Source of the DNA: Lucifuga dentata
Taxonomy: Eukaryota; Chordata; Actinopteri; Ophidiiformes; Bythitidae
Assembly: GCA_014773175.1 (NCBI GenBank)
Contig: VXCM01000343.1
Location: 121,705 to 185,704 of the forward strand
Reading direction: 5' to 3'
Length of the DNA stretch: 64,000 nt
Both the position numbers and the translations under genes were made by a program. The notes under the pieces were generated by a model, which worked only from the letters and a program-made list of their open reading frames with translations, ran no database searches and was not told the DNA's origin. This document shows, in pieces, positions 42,176-61,200 of this stretch (its first letter is position 1; every line of letters begins with the position of its first letter).

Positions 42176-44587
42176 AGCGTGCTGGAATGAACTGAAACCA
42201 ATGGCAGTCTGGAAGGTAGAAAAAACAATTCTAAAATGTACCACTCCAGTAGTACATTTTGGGAAATGTCAGTAACGTAATGTGTACGTGGGTTGTATTT
42301 AGTGAACTCAAACGTGTAAAACCACGGGTGTGGTCTTTAAAGGATAAGGTGGATTAAAGGTGGATTGTTTTACAGCGCGGTGACGTCGGACTGCTGCCAG
42401 GATTTGACTACAGGAGAACAAAATGCTTGAAACGGTCTGTGAAAGCAGCTGCTGTTTGCTGGCATTATTTCTCTGCCACTTGAAGGTGATTTCTACCGCA
42501 GTGTTGATTTTGTTATTTTGTACAGTTGACCCAATTCAGCGTTCAGCTGCCAGCGGCTCTGCGGCCTGTGTGTGCCTATTGTGTGGACAGAAGGTGCTTA
42601 ATTGGCAGTCATGCTGTCATCCTCAAGAAGTGGAGCACCAGAATCAGGCAGCTGATGTCGCCCCACATTCCAGCTGATCAGACCCACTTCACCGCCGTGA
42701 TGCTGAAGGACGTTATTTGAGTCAAACTCAAACCACAAGCACAAGCAAAAACTGTCTGAGATGTATGTTTATTTTTGCATTTTTATAGGTTTTAAATATT
42801 TGAGCATTTTGATTGCATTGAAATCACTCACAAAAGAGACTTAATCCATATTGTGTTCTATTCTAATGCTAATGTTTAGGCGTCACAAAGCAAAATGAAA
42901 AATTAAAGATTGTAGAAAGTAAGTTAAATTTGTGTTTGTTTTTTGTTGGTGTGAATCAGACTTGGATTTCTATTTCAGTTCACTATTTTTCCTTCTACAC
43001 TGCTGCCCCCTGCTGTCTAAAGAGAGTTAAAGCACATTGCAATCTAGCAACTAGTGACAAATAAATGCCTGTGTAGTGTTTGTATTGGTGGTTAGAGCAG
43101 CTTTTCATACATGTTGCTGATTAGCAGTGATGTGTTACAGAAACTGCTGATTCCACAGTTTGAGCCGTGAGGAAAAATGTAAATTTTATCGTGACACCCT
43201 TTCATGTCTACTGTGCTTCTGGCATAATATGAAATGTCAATATTTGCTAGACTAGAACAGCAAAACAGCAAGAAGACAATAGAATACATTAAAGTTAAAT
43301 TCAGAAAGTTAGGGTCGTCGTTGCCATAGTGCATAAGTGCATAATGATATGTGAGCTCACACCAACTGGAATAAAGCAGATCACACTTCAGGTTGCTTAT
43401 TCATTTTGCCAGCAGACATTTTGACTGGTCGTTTCAGTAAAAGCATCGGCGTGTACGATGCAACTCACGGATGTGTTCCATTTAGGTGCCAGGAAGTCAC
43501 ACCAGTGAGCCAGTTTCTGGTCCTGGTGCTGACACACTTAAAGGGAATCTGGCCATTATCAGTGTTATTTTTGCCTGCAGTGACGAGTGGAAATGTCTGC
43601 TGGGAGAAGATTCTACTATTTACTTTACCCTTGGTAAGTAGGTTTTTTTGTTTTTTTTGTTTTTTTAAGATATAGAACCCATTGCTGCTGTAAGATTTAA
43701 AGAATAAAACAGCTTTTCAGAAACTACTGTAAGATTGATCAAAATTTACATATATCAAGAGTCTCTGTTTCATATTCTGGCTTTTCACCAAGTGCTTTTG
43801 TAAAAAGCGTAAGTCAAAATATGAACGCTACAAGAGTCAAATTCACATTAGGATCAAAGTGACTCAAACTGGAATGACAATGAAACGTCATTTTACTATC
43901 TGAGCATGTAAACTGCCTTAATGTTTTTTGGCTGACATTTTGTCAGGGCCATGACTTTTGAATACAACAAAAATACAGTTTACCAAGAGACAAACTGGAG
44001 CGAGGGTAATTCAGGGAATTAAAGAGGTGCAAAAAACTTGAAACATTCAAGTGTCTTAAAGTAACTTAACAGTAGTGCAGGTGTTATAAAGACAATGTAA
44101 TAAGCTGCCCTGCTTTAGCAAAACATACATCTAACTAAATTTTAATTAAACCACAACAATTAACAGTTTAAATTAACAATATCACACAGCCAAGCTTGTG
44201 CGCCATGTGAATTAAAATTATTGAATTTCCAAATCACTGGATCTACAGCAACTCAAAGCTTGAGCCTGAATCAAATGGAAGACATCAGTAGCTGCAAATA
44301 TCCATCACCAACTTTCTGTACCCACTTATTTACAGTCACAGGGGAAGGGGAGGGGGAGCGAAGTTCCTGGATCATTTCACCTCAGGTAATGTGCATTAAG
44401 CTTAAGAAGTAAAACAAAGCAGCATCTGTCACACATGCTCTAACTTTTGAGCCCTTAAATCAATGAGGTAAAACCAGCAAATATTCAATTAATCTGAAGT
44501 GCTCAATTAACTTCAGCCAATCAGCCCAAGTTTCAGACATTTTTTTTTATGTGTTCCTTAAGTGCTCAAATCCACTCTAAGCCAAAC
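39421..44587. other. Intergenic/3' UTR region between stk17b and c2orf69 (convergent 3' ends)
   Basis: No recognisable coding exon. Its first part must be stk17b 3' UTR and its last part c2orf69 3' UTR. It contains a family B MITE (41793-42340), poly-T at 42144-42170 and candidate AATAAA signals near 43060 and 43370. An open stretch at 42526-42720 preceded by an acceptor-like 'tttgttattttgtacag' matches nothing I know. Confidence 0.6.
41793..42340. mobile_element. Family B MITE (near-complete copy)
   Basis: Left end 'ttaaaggaccataccggtga', then 'tttgcatgtttaagccc'. The right end 'ctcaaacgtgtaaaaccacg', then 'ggtgtggtctttaa', is its imperfect inverted repeat. Its interior has a poly-T run and 'ctgaaaccaatggcagtctg'. 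No coding capacity. Confidence 0.7.
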
Positions 44588-47039
44588 TCAAAACTCATGG
44601 ATGACCCTGAAGTGGTTCTTGATTGAGGGAGCCTCATCCTCAAAGTGCAGCTTCTGGCTGGGAGAAGCACCAAACTCCTCCAAGGTCTTGATAAAGTGTC
44701 TGTGTTCACGGCCCACCCAGGCCCGCATGGGGTCACATACCTCGTAAGGGGTCACATGGGTGTGGATGGCCACTCCGCAGGAAGCCAGATCCTTAAGCGC
44801 CTGTTTATCTGTCACCCATGTCTCGCTGCCTCCCGGGTGCCCGCCATCCAGCCAGAACATGTCTGACACGCTCTGAACAAAGTGTGTGAGCTGGGGGTCT
44901 GCCCGGGCCCCCGCCAGCTCATACACCATCTGATTCAGCACCACGCAGCCTTTGCTGAAGCCCACCAGCGTCAGGGAAAATCCTGGAGGGATGCTGCCGG
45001 CGCCTCCTTGTGGTAGGAGAGCGTTTGGTAGATTGGCTCGCTCCATGCCATGGCTTAGCAGAGCCCTGCAACCACAAAATGTTCAGTCTCCATATTTACA
45101 TCCTATACAAGCAGTAAATATTAAATTTGTGAAGCTCATGTTTTCATCTCAATATAAAGATAGAGCAGGGCTGTTGATTTTATGACTTTGAAAACACGCT
45201 TATAACATTGACACGCAAAAATCATATTTATAGCCTTTGGTGTTTGATTATCAGTAAGTGTTGTTGGTCGACCTGTGATTACTATTCTGCCCATGCAGAG
45301 ACATTCTCTCTCTCTCATGTTTCTGTGTCCTTCAGTTTGTACCCGTTAATGGGATTGAAATGTATACAAATGTTTGGCCATTTTTACAATAACAACTTTT
45401 AAGAGAAACTTCTCAGAAGGAAAGAGGTCAATAATAACCTGAGGTGGCGAAATGCTCCAAAGTCAGGCGAGTATGGCGAGTGCTCCGGTGCTCCGAACAA
45501 GTTGCTCTCGACAAAGTTGTGGTAGCAGCTGAACTTGTGGAGATGCATGTGTGATGCTCTGATCACCCAAACGTGCCGGTTGGGAAAACGGCGGCCCAGA
45601 GTGATGGCAACTTGCTCCAGACTCCAGGGAAGCCACTGCGCTCCCTCAGGCTGCAGGGCCATCTCCTCCTGAAAGTTCTGCACAGCCAGCAGAGAGAGAA
45701 CACACAGCGAGGTTCAAAGCTGCAATGTGCAATGCAAACATCCAGGAAGCTTTGAAAGTTTATTTGTTACCTGCGCATTTGTCAAAACAAGAAGATCTGA
45801 CAGAAACACCAGACTGACAGATGAAGTAGAGATTTGTGGTGTTTATTTCTGCAGCCTCTAATGGTAGATCACATGCATCATATTTTTAGCAGAAATTGTG
45901 AGATTCTGACTAAAAAACAAATAAAGCCTGTCTTTACACAATGACTTTAAGCATCACAGTCACAGCATCCTCTGTGGAAATATCAGAACATTGTGGCAAT
46001 AGTAACAGTAATATTTCCAAATAACTGCAGATGAGTGCAATGATTGGGCAGACTGAGCACTCCTGAAATAGTGTTTTACCTTTGAGCAGTTTTAAAATGC
46101 CTGCAAGCTAAAGTTCTGCATATATCTTGTCTCTCATACCTACTTTCTGCTACTCATGATTATATCAATTAGATCAATTTAGATCAATTCATCTGACTAC
46201 TTTTTCATTTAATAAATAATTTAATCTATAAAATCTAATATCAAATAATGACAATGTCCATCATAAGTGGCTGAAGCCCAAATAATGTCTTTGTATTCTT
46301 TATTTTGTCTTAACATTAAGAAGCTTTATTCAATTTATTTTAAAACTGTAACCTGCACTATGACATTTTACTTTTTTTTTTAATTTGTAAACTAAACTTG
46401 TACCAAAATGACAAATGTTGCTCTTAAGAGTGGCTGACAGAAACAATGATTCCCACAGTAATTTTAGAAATCATTTGAGCTATTTAAAAAAAATATATTT
46501 ATTTGACCTCAACACCCCTAAATAAGATAATTTGTGTAAATCAGTTTTTAAGATTTTTTTTTTTTTTTTTTTTTGCAAGAACAGAATCATAAAACGAGTC
46601 ATTACAATGTATTCTTGTATTAATTCTCCACGACTACGATGATTAGTTAATTCAGTAATCGTGGGTTCTAGGAGCCCCTCCCTGACGGCCAGACCTTTAA
46701 TCATGAAACCACTGCAGGTGTATTTCTAATCTACATCCCACTCACCTGAATGTCTCCGTGGAAGAACACCACATGTCGGTTATTGCTCCCATCCTCTGGC
46801 GCTGAAACACTCAGTCCATCTGCAGCATCAGGCCGCAGCAGCAGCAGGTCATTCACTCGCCTATTGTCGTATCCAGGCACCGCCACCAGCCTCTGGAGCC
46901 TCCTCCAGGGGCTTTCAGGGCGTGTTCCCCGGCTTGCTGATGTACTCAGAGCCGGAGACTCGGAGAATGTCACGGAGCTCATTGCTTTGGCCACAGCTAC
47001 CAGAGTAAAACCCACTGCCACCACGCGAGAAGCTAGCAT
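44588..47039 (-). CDS. c2orf69: C2orf69 homologue, mitochondrial hydrolase-like protein (3 exons)
   Basis: In humans C2orf69 is a mitochondrial protein with an alpha/beta-hydrolase-like fold whose loss causes a fatal autoinflammatory mitochondrial disease; its substrate is unknown. Exons on the minus strand, 5' to 3': 47039-46746, 45677-45439, 45065-44588, with consistent phases 0 and 2. Predicted length is 336 residues against 385 in human; the missing part is the Ser-rich insert before the third conserved block. Residues 1-25 form a hydrophobic leader with Arg5, suited to import. Conserved motifs: 'HMHLHKFSCYHNFVESNLFG', 'DFGAFRHL', the nucleophile-elbow-like 'GFSKG' with Ser215, 'WLDGGHPGG', 'THVTPY', and 'EAPSIKNHFRV' near the end. 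The start is the first ATG after an in-frame stop. It is head-to-head with ftcdnl1. Confidence 0.93.
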
Positions 47040-52642
<5,603 letters not shown>

Positions 52643-53155
52643 AAAATACTTAGCTAATCTAGTTCAAAGACAAGAAAACCTCCTACAAAACTACAGAATT
52701 ACTGATTGATGTCTGAATGTTTCAGATATAATTTCACCTCGATTGTTTACACCATTTGGAATGCACTATTGATTCAGTCTCCACTGGATGGATTCCATAA
52801 TATTCAATACATATTACTTAATTTATACATGTATTTGTATAATTGTTCTCTTCGTCCAGAACAAATAGCTTTGATGTAACTGTTCTGAAAGTAATGTACC
52901 TCATAAATAACTTCATATTAAATGTAAAGACATCAGTAACATTTTGTCATGCTGTAACTCATCTACCTTCACTTGTTACACTGGGACTATTATAATTTGT
53001 ACCACGGCTCAGAGGAACCGTTGTAGTTTTATATTAGTGCACCTAATCATAGCCAAGAATTACATTTATTACGTTTTTGGTATTGTCTGGTTGAAAATGA
53101 ATACACAGCATCCCCTACAGGTGTTATGCCACTTTTAAGGTGGACACAAAATTCA

Positions 53156-53161
53156 AATAAA
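53156..53161 (+). promoter_or_regulatory. ftcdnl1: ftcdnl1 polyadenylation signal
   Basis: AATAAA 514 bp after the stop codon, followed within 25-35 bp by a GT-rich element ('ggtgttctggtaagtgtcct'). This is a standard arrangement for 3' end cleavage. Confidence 0.6.
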
Positions 53162-53749
53162 CGGTGTTCTGGTAAGTGTCCTGTAATGTGATTTTGGTGG
53201 CCACCCTTGGCTTTTTTTTTTTTTTTTTTTTNTTTTTTTTTTTTTTTTTTTAATTATAATGTATTTAAATAATTGACCAGTTACATATCTTTATCCTGGT
53301 TATTTTTATTGGAGGGATTGACTAAAATTTAAGGAAACATTTTCACATTTCAGTGTGTTTTATCTTTTTTTTTTTTAAGGGTGAATCAACTGAAATTTTA
53401 GAAAGCAGTTTCTTGTTCTGTAACATCTATCAGATCAGTACTTCTCTAATCTGACTTATGTAGGAGAAGATTTAGTTACTGTTTCTGAAATGATTCTTTA
53501 ACACATGGCTGGATTCAGATATTTTAGGATTCATGATTTGGATTCTTCAAAGTCATAAATCCCCAAATATCTGAAAGTCCTCCAGTGTGGAATCTTTTTC
53601 TCTGTGATCATTTCCTGTTTCACAGTAAATGGGACATCATGTTTACTGATAAGTTTCCACTGATGAGCGTTTTCCCATCATTTTCCATCATCAGCCTTAC
53701 AGTGCATAACTCTGTGGGAGAGACACCATATGTCTGCAAAAAGGCTATT

Positions 53750-54530
53750 TTTATTAGTGGTGGGCGGTCAGGGCCAGCAAGGCCTTCTCTGCTGGCCTAG
53801 AGATTGTCAGAATCATCAAATTATGTTTTTATAATTTAATATATATTTTATTAATGCTATATGTATTTTACAAAGTTCATTCCCATCACTTTCGTCATTT
53901 CATCGCTACTCTCTCCCTCAGTTTCGCTGCTTCCAGTGCAGCTCATATAAATTCGAGCTTTTATCCAATCAGATTTTACCCCTGTGCTGTCTCCAGGTAA
54001 AAAAAAAAAATCTAGCCTTCAGAATCTCGAGTGAATACCTCTGCTATTCAAGCAAATGGGAAGATGTTGTTGATTGTCATATTTTAACCAATCATATCTC
54101 GAATTTGCCGTGTTGGGCATATTCTTTTACACGTCATGGCCTTCTAGCTGGCCTTGGCCTACGTCATCGGAGTACAGCATTATGCTAACAGCTAAACAGC
54201 CTGCCAGAAATTCATGGGAAGAAGAGAGCCGGTTAGCTTAGCTAACTCAAGTAAACCTAGCTAGCACGTAATGGAGCATTATGTTTATTTAAACTTTCTT
54301 TCTTGACGTTTAGATTTTTAGATATAGTGCTTTAGATTTTTTGTTTCGATTTTTACTTAGTCCTGTTGTTTTTTAGCGCACAGTGGCTGAAGGAGAAGAA
54401 GAAATGGATTAACTGACAACGCTTTTTTTCACATTTTGGAACTGAAACGCACCGATAATGTACAACCGTGTCGTTAAACTCAAAGACAGACAGGAGGATG
54501 GATTTTGTCTTCAGATGATGAGCAGCTTTG
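53750..54530. mobile_element. Candidate DNA-transposon fragment (hAT-like)
   Basis: Begins 'agtggtgggcggtcagggcc', followed by the near-palindrome 'ggccagcaaggcc'...'gctggcc', a start I associate with a repeated fish hAT-type element. A related 'ggccttctagctggccttgg' occurs at 54140. A short open stretch from ATG 54458 ('MYNRVVKLKDRQEDGFCLQM'), followed by the good donor GTAAGT at about 54532, could be the element's first coding exon or chance. No right end is identified. Confidence 0.35.
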
Positions 54531-56151
54531 GTAAGTTTGATGGGTTTTTATGTGGCTGGAATCTGTGGAGAAGCCTGTTGAATCTGATTGTGTTATTTGT
54601 GTTTTACGGCGTTTTTGCTTACTCGCTGGTTGTATGAGTAAATGTGATGTTGTTGTGAGTTTGTTCATGTTTCTTTGGTAAGGACACTGATTTAGGCTAT
54701 GCCATGTTTATACGTGATGCAGCATCCTGCCATAATGCGTAATAATGCTACATCCTATTCATGTCTCTGCAGTTAGTGTGTTGTAACTGTCATAGGTGTT
54801 GATCCTCGTGTTAAATCACTTTATTCCACTCGATAAAGGTTACTGTCACTGTGAATATGGGATGGTTACGTTGAATAACAGCAGCATATAGCCCTAGTGT
54901 CATAGTGAGCTTATTAGAAGGTGGTTTAATTGCGGGAGGATAGCTCTGAAGGCCTAGATGTAAAATGCACTGCCACTGATTTTTATCATAACTGACGAAC
55001 AGAATCTTCTAGAAAGGTTCTGCTGGCAGCATTTTGGTGAACATGCAACACGAAGCTGCTCATTTGAGCACGATTAATCATCAAATTATCAAATCTATAC
55101 ATAGTGAAAGCTTATGACGCACAGAATTAACCATTTGATGACGTACGGGGTATTTGGCCAGAGGACAGGCTGGAGTTAACTGGGGCGAAATGATTCTACT
55201 CTTTTCTTATGTAAGGCCAGAGAAATGCATTGAATAGCTGCACAGTAATGCAGTAAGGAGGTATGGATTCCACAGTCAACTTTCTGGAGGCTACATTTCT
55301 CTTTCATACCTCAAAAGCTGCACTGTAAAAAAAAAAAAAAAAAAANAAAAAAAAAAAAAAAAAAATCCTTTACAACACAGGAAGGTCTGAGAGACTCAAA
55401 AATGGATCACATGACAGTTAAGTGTGGATTTTGATTCTAGAAATCAACTAAGGAATTTTGTTTTCTTGAATATTTGAAATTTTCAGGAGCAAATCAGTTT
55501 TTATTTTTCTACCTCTTTTGGTAGAAGTGTAGAGATTAGATTTTTTTTTTCCAGTTCATTAATAGAATTAGAATTAAAACAATTTTTTCTTCACAGATGT
55601 TATTTGAGTTTGTGCTAGAATCAATCACTTTGTAGAAACAAGAAAAGGACAAACAAAAATATCAAGATTTTCAGACTCAAAATTTATCTTCCTGTCTAGG
55701 GAAGAATTAAAAAAAAAAAATTCTAAGGCAAGTTCACAAAAAAAAAAAAGACTTAAAAGCAAACAATCTGATAGTAGCAGCTGACAGTATAGGGACTCTT
55801 CAAAAAGAAAATGGGTAATTCCACGGCAGAATTGCCAATTTTCTGATCTACACAGAGAGTGGGTGCTAATCTGTTAATCTTCATGCACTCACCAAGGCAG
55901 ATTTAAAACATCTTCCAGGGCGGTTTTGGTGTCTTTGCTTTGATATCTGAGTTTATTATCCTTAAGATTTATCATGGAATTTGTCATTATTTTGCATTTT
56001 AAGTTATATACGTTTGGCCTCTGAGGCATAAGCGTGTGCGTTTCTTTTGAAAGCATTCTTACTGTGTGCAGCTTTGTGTCTCATCCAGCTGAGGCTCTTA
56101 GGCATACAAGCAACACAGCCATGTAGCTTCGTTCTATTAGCACATGCAGAA

Positions 56152-56325
56152 CACACACGCATGCACACACACACACCTCTGTCACTGTCTCCCTTTTAAG
56201 CATCTGAACACACGCATTTATGCATGGTTTACACACACACACACACACACTGTTTGGGTCTAATCTAGGTCACAGCATAAACCCAGAGGTACCCTCGTCT
56301 CCACACATACACACACACACGTTTT
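56152..56325. repeat. Cluster of (CA)n runs
   Basis: Three short CA runs at about 56152-56176, 56231-56250 and 56303-56320, separated by unrelated sequence. Non-coding. Confidence 0.85.
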
Positions 56326-58085
56326 GAAATTTGTAAGCTAATTCTCATCCTGCTTTTAAAATCCATTTTGACACTATTAATCTGTCTCTGCTATGAAAAT
56401 CCTCAGACATTTTAACAACAGACACATTCCATAATCCTCAGAAAAATAAATAATGACTATAAATAAAATCACTGAAATACATATTATCCAAAAATCCTCT
56501 CAATCCCTCCACATCTCCATCTTCTTCCCCTCCTCCTAATTAACCTCGTTGATGAAGTGACTCAGTGTAATGGCTCTTATCATTGTTTTGTCATTTCCTT
56601 GATTGAGCATCTCTAACAAGGAATATTTCACTGTGGGATCTCAAGAGCAGAATTTGATAAGCATCCATTTAATAAGGCGCAGTGACGCTTTCCCACAGAA
56701 ACCTCAGCTGAACGTATTTTGTGATCTATTTGAATAAAGATCATCTTTCACGCAGATGCATCCCTTCTGCAGTTTGATCCTTGCAGCATGAGCAGTGCAG
56801 GAATCCTTTGATATGACTTTGCTTGACAGCGTATCATCTGAGATGTGAGCGTGTGACACAGCACAGAAATAGAGGAGCTTATTTCTTACAGCAGTCGCCA
56901 ACCGTCTATAAATATTCCTGTTCCCTCCTCTTCCTTTCTCCCTCTCTCTCTTTTTTCCTTTTTCCTACACTCTCCTCCTCCCATATTCTCTCTCTTTTCA
57001 CTCTGCTCCTGTCAAATAACAGAGAAATGCATCTCTCTTTTTTTTCCCCTTCATGAGAGGCGTTATAAAGACGCGGTGTTAATTTGGAACAAAAACACTT
57101 GTGCTACGTATCACTTCTCAGCCTGTAGGGTTTGTTTTGTTCTGGTTCCTTCTGCCAATCCTGCAGGGCTATTCAAGCTGAGAGTCATTTTATCACGCTT
57201 TCATCCTTCTTCCTTCATTATTATCCCACAGATTCCTACCAGTCAGACAGCCTCCGCGATGGTGAACCACAGCTAATAATCTCATTAATGACTATTCAGA
57301 TGTCAAAAATCAAAAATAGAATCAGTTGTGAGAAATGAGGCCAATCGGGCATTATCAAAAGCAGCTGCCAGTTGTCACCTTGGACAATGTGCCGGCTGCT
57401 GTGACCAAAATGCGGGCGCAGAGTGCCATCCTCCGTCCATCCATGCAGGAAGTCAGCGTGCCACCTATGAAGTCAGCGGTCCCCAACCCCCACCCTCAAC
57501 ACATGTTCAACATCCTCTGGGCAAAGGCTGAGCAGAACACTGAGACACAGCTGAGCATTACAGAGAGAGAGAGAGAGAGAGGAGGGAGCAGTGAAGTGGA
57601 AGCATGGGTGAGCATCAGAGAAAGACAGAAATAGAGCGATAAAGCCGTGAATTAGGCAGAGAGTGGGAGGGAAAGGGAGTGAGTCTTTTACTGAGGCATT
57701 GATGCTTCGAATATTCTTGTAGCAGAAAGCTTTTCTCCCTCCCCCCGCCTCCCCCTTGCTGTTTGTGGATGTGAGACCCCCATGGATTCACTCCCCTCTG
57801 AGCTCCAGTGGAATTCATTACGTCTGGATCCAAAACAACTGCAGATGGGAGATGCGACCGAGCCCGGATGTGAGGATGCATGCGGGCCTGTGACCGTAGC
57901 TGCGTCTTCTCCGTAAGGATGTCTCCATCAGCAGTGACCCAGATTTTGGCGTCCAGGCTGTTCGCCATGTATTTCTCCTTGGCTGTTCTGTGAAAGTGAT
58001 GCAGAGAATGCACGGCGTGCAGCGAGGAGAGGACTCAGGCTGCTGCTTCTGCTGACATCTGACTCTGAGGAGACACACCACAACT

Positions 58086-58217
58086 GGCAGGGTAAGAATG
58101 CAGCACTCTGATCAGCTTGCTCAAACACTCCAGCTGTGCAGTGTGTGTGTGNGGCAGGGTAAGAATGCAGCACTCTGATCAGCTTGCTCAAACACTCCAG
58201 CTGTGCAGTGTGTGTGT
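58086..58217. other. Contig-join artefact downstream of ftcdnl1
   Basis: 58086-58151 is repeated exactly (66 bp) after the N at 58152. The repeat ends within a TG microsatellite. Confidence 0.85.
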
Positions 58218-61200
58218 GTGTGTGTGTATACGTGTGTGCATGTGTCACGTGCCGTCTGCCAGGCTGTGTGAACGTATTCAATTCAACCATGTCGATAAAA
58301 ATTTCCATTTGCCACACATATTGCTGATTTATATGAATGGGGTAAAATATAAAGCGTGAATTTGAGATTCATTTCTGACTCTTCATAGAGGCTGTGATGA
58401 TAAACTGACTCATACTGCACTACATATTGCACTATGCAGAAATGCCTCATGCATAATGTACGACCTGGCCGACATCATGGCAAGCAACAAGTTACCATGC
58501 TTCCCCTGACCTACCACAGAAAGTAGGATAGGGTGGCAGAGGGAGAGAAGACAGGATAAATAATTTATGGAAATCCTTTTGGTTTCTGAAAGCATTAGGC
58601 TGCAGCCTGCTTGAAGGGAAAACAGACCAGGTTTTTCTATTTGTATTTAAAGCCATTTGTTTCTTCATACCCACACTTATACTCACTCATCTGAATCTCA
58701 TTTAAAACCAGAAAAACCCAGCCAAATTCAACCCATTCTGCCCGATTCCCTATCAGCATGCCTTTCACAGAAAACAGCAAGGAGGGTCATTTGACCAGAG
58801 GTCAGACAGTTTGACCTGAGGCCAGGCAGAGGTCGTACAGGTTAGCAAAGACCAAAGCTGCCTAATTTCATTTAGTGATCCTGTGACAGTCTTGTGACTA
58901 TGACTGCTGGATTCTGATTTCACTCCTTCAACTTCACACTTCTTATTTCACTTTCACTTTTTTCTTGGATGCTACTTTAACCAGGATACATGAGAAGGAG
59001 ATTGTTTAATTCCAGTGGATCATTTTGATGGAATAAAAGTTATGATATACTGAACTTTATGATAATTATTTAATTAGTGTGTAAATGCAGTCCATGATTA
59101 CAATTTGACAAACCTTGCACTCCTACTGAACGGATATATGAAGCCAAAGAAGTAACTCGAAATTGCCAATTTTATATAGAAACTGCCATTTTTCCTTCGA
59201 ATGTTCTTTGTGATCCACTTTTACTTATATTGCTTTTGACCTGTTTGTATAATCTCTGCTGCTTTTGTTTTTATGCAGTGCCTCATAATGCCATCACTTA
59301 TTAACAAAGTTATGAGGCAATTAATCAGTTTATGTTAATTTCAGCACAGAAATCATGTGACTTTGGCTTTCAAGGATGAGCCATTGAGACATTTTGTCCA
59401 CTACACTTAGTAAGAGTAGAGTCTTCATACTGATTCACCTCCACAAGTTTTCAGTCTCTCTGAAAATGTGCATTCATCAACTTCAAACATGCAGGTTAAA
59501 TTCAGCACCATGCTGCTGTTATAAATGTTCATGTCTGAGCCAAATACCACCATCAACATTGGACTGCATCCTGTCTGCATCATTGCCACACCTGGGCAAT
59601 GTTTAGTTCAAATATTTCACGTCTCTTAAATGCCAGCAGTGCCAACGTCAAGTGAAATCTGGGCCTGATCTGCCTCCTCTTTGGATATTATTATTAAGTT
59701 ACCTTCTTTCCTCGTTATGAAGATCACAGCTCCGTTCCATTCCATTAGACACAAACCAGCATCTACAGGATTAGTTTGCAGACCATCCAGTGGATCACCC
59801 TGTAATTACAAATAATTATGTTGTTAGTTACAGATAATCTTTATGGGGTTGACTCGACATCATAAATAAATGTCTAATTTATCTGTATATCATAAATCAT
59901 ATAGTATCTCAATGGGCTTTCCAGGAAATTGGCTTTTTCTCTAATATACAGTATGTTTTTATCTTGACGGTTCCATTTGTTGTAGTACTTTGGGTCAGGG
60001 GTACGAAAATACGAGTCTAAGAGGTCCACTTACTAAAATGTCTACAGCATCACGGGTGCAGCAATGGTGGATTAAGTGGATGATATATAAATTCCAAAAA
60101 CTACGAAGATTGAAGACAACAAACATCTTTGTTGTGTAACCAAGTTTTTATGCTTCAATCCATTGTACTCGAAAGTTCCATATCAATTCTCCTAGGTTCC
60201 TGCATTCCAGCGCTTCTGCTCAGAAAAACATTGAGGCCCACAGCGAGTTCTTATTTACATGGCAAGTCTGTGAACAAACAAATTACAAACATCTACAGAG
60301 GATCGACATGAATTATTTCTGCGCGATTAGTGAAGAGAAACAACACATGTAATATAGGTCAGATCAGATGTCTTGTTCATTTTTGCACATAAAAAAATAA
60401 CATTTAACAGCTGTGCAGCATGTAAAAATCCACATTAAAAAAAACGTTGAAAACTACAAAATGATGCAAAGGGAATTCTGTTACCATTCACCATGTGCAC
60501 CGCCATATTGTTGTGACATCAAATGTGTTTTTGTCTGATAAGCCAGGCATGGTGAAGCTTGCCTGAGTTTCCAACTGGGAAGTCAAAGTTGAATGATGTT
60601 CTATTGCATGTTTCCGTGTCGGAGGTGTGGTTTTTCTGAGTTCTGAGCACAGTGGATCACAGCATTTCACTTGAACACAAAAAGTGTGACAGCCAGATAT
60701 AGACACTGGTGTAAGCACATTTGTGAGTTAGGAGTAATATGAGTTCTTCATTGTATTTATAGTTGGAAATGCAGATTGGAAACTGTATGTTCAAGTAAAT
60801 ATATTAGGAATTTTACAATTATTCTACTGGTAGCTTAATATAATAATTTCAGCTATTCTTACTTGTATTCTGGGGATAGTTTTGATCAAAATGGGCTGTC
60901 GTAATGCCATTTTATGTGGCCATTATTTTACTCCAAATCAAGTATAAACGTGTATTTCCCATTCCACTTGTAGGCAAAATAAATGACTCTGAACTGGTGG
61001 TTCAATGAAACTTACTGTAATTTGTTCTTCCTTTCTTACAACCACTAAACTGACTGTAAAAGCTGCATAAAACATAACAATAAAGGCAAATAAATAAGAG
61101 CCTTATCACAGCCTTAGTATGTTAACAGGCTCAACAAGTTAATGAAAGTTTCAGCTTGTTAGCAGTTATGCTAACATACAATTTACTAACTAACCACAGA

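Noticed and set aside
44562..45185. Forward-strand open frames over 44562-45185
   Set aside because: Antisense shadows of c2orf69 exon 3.
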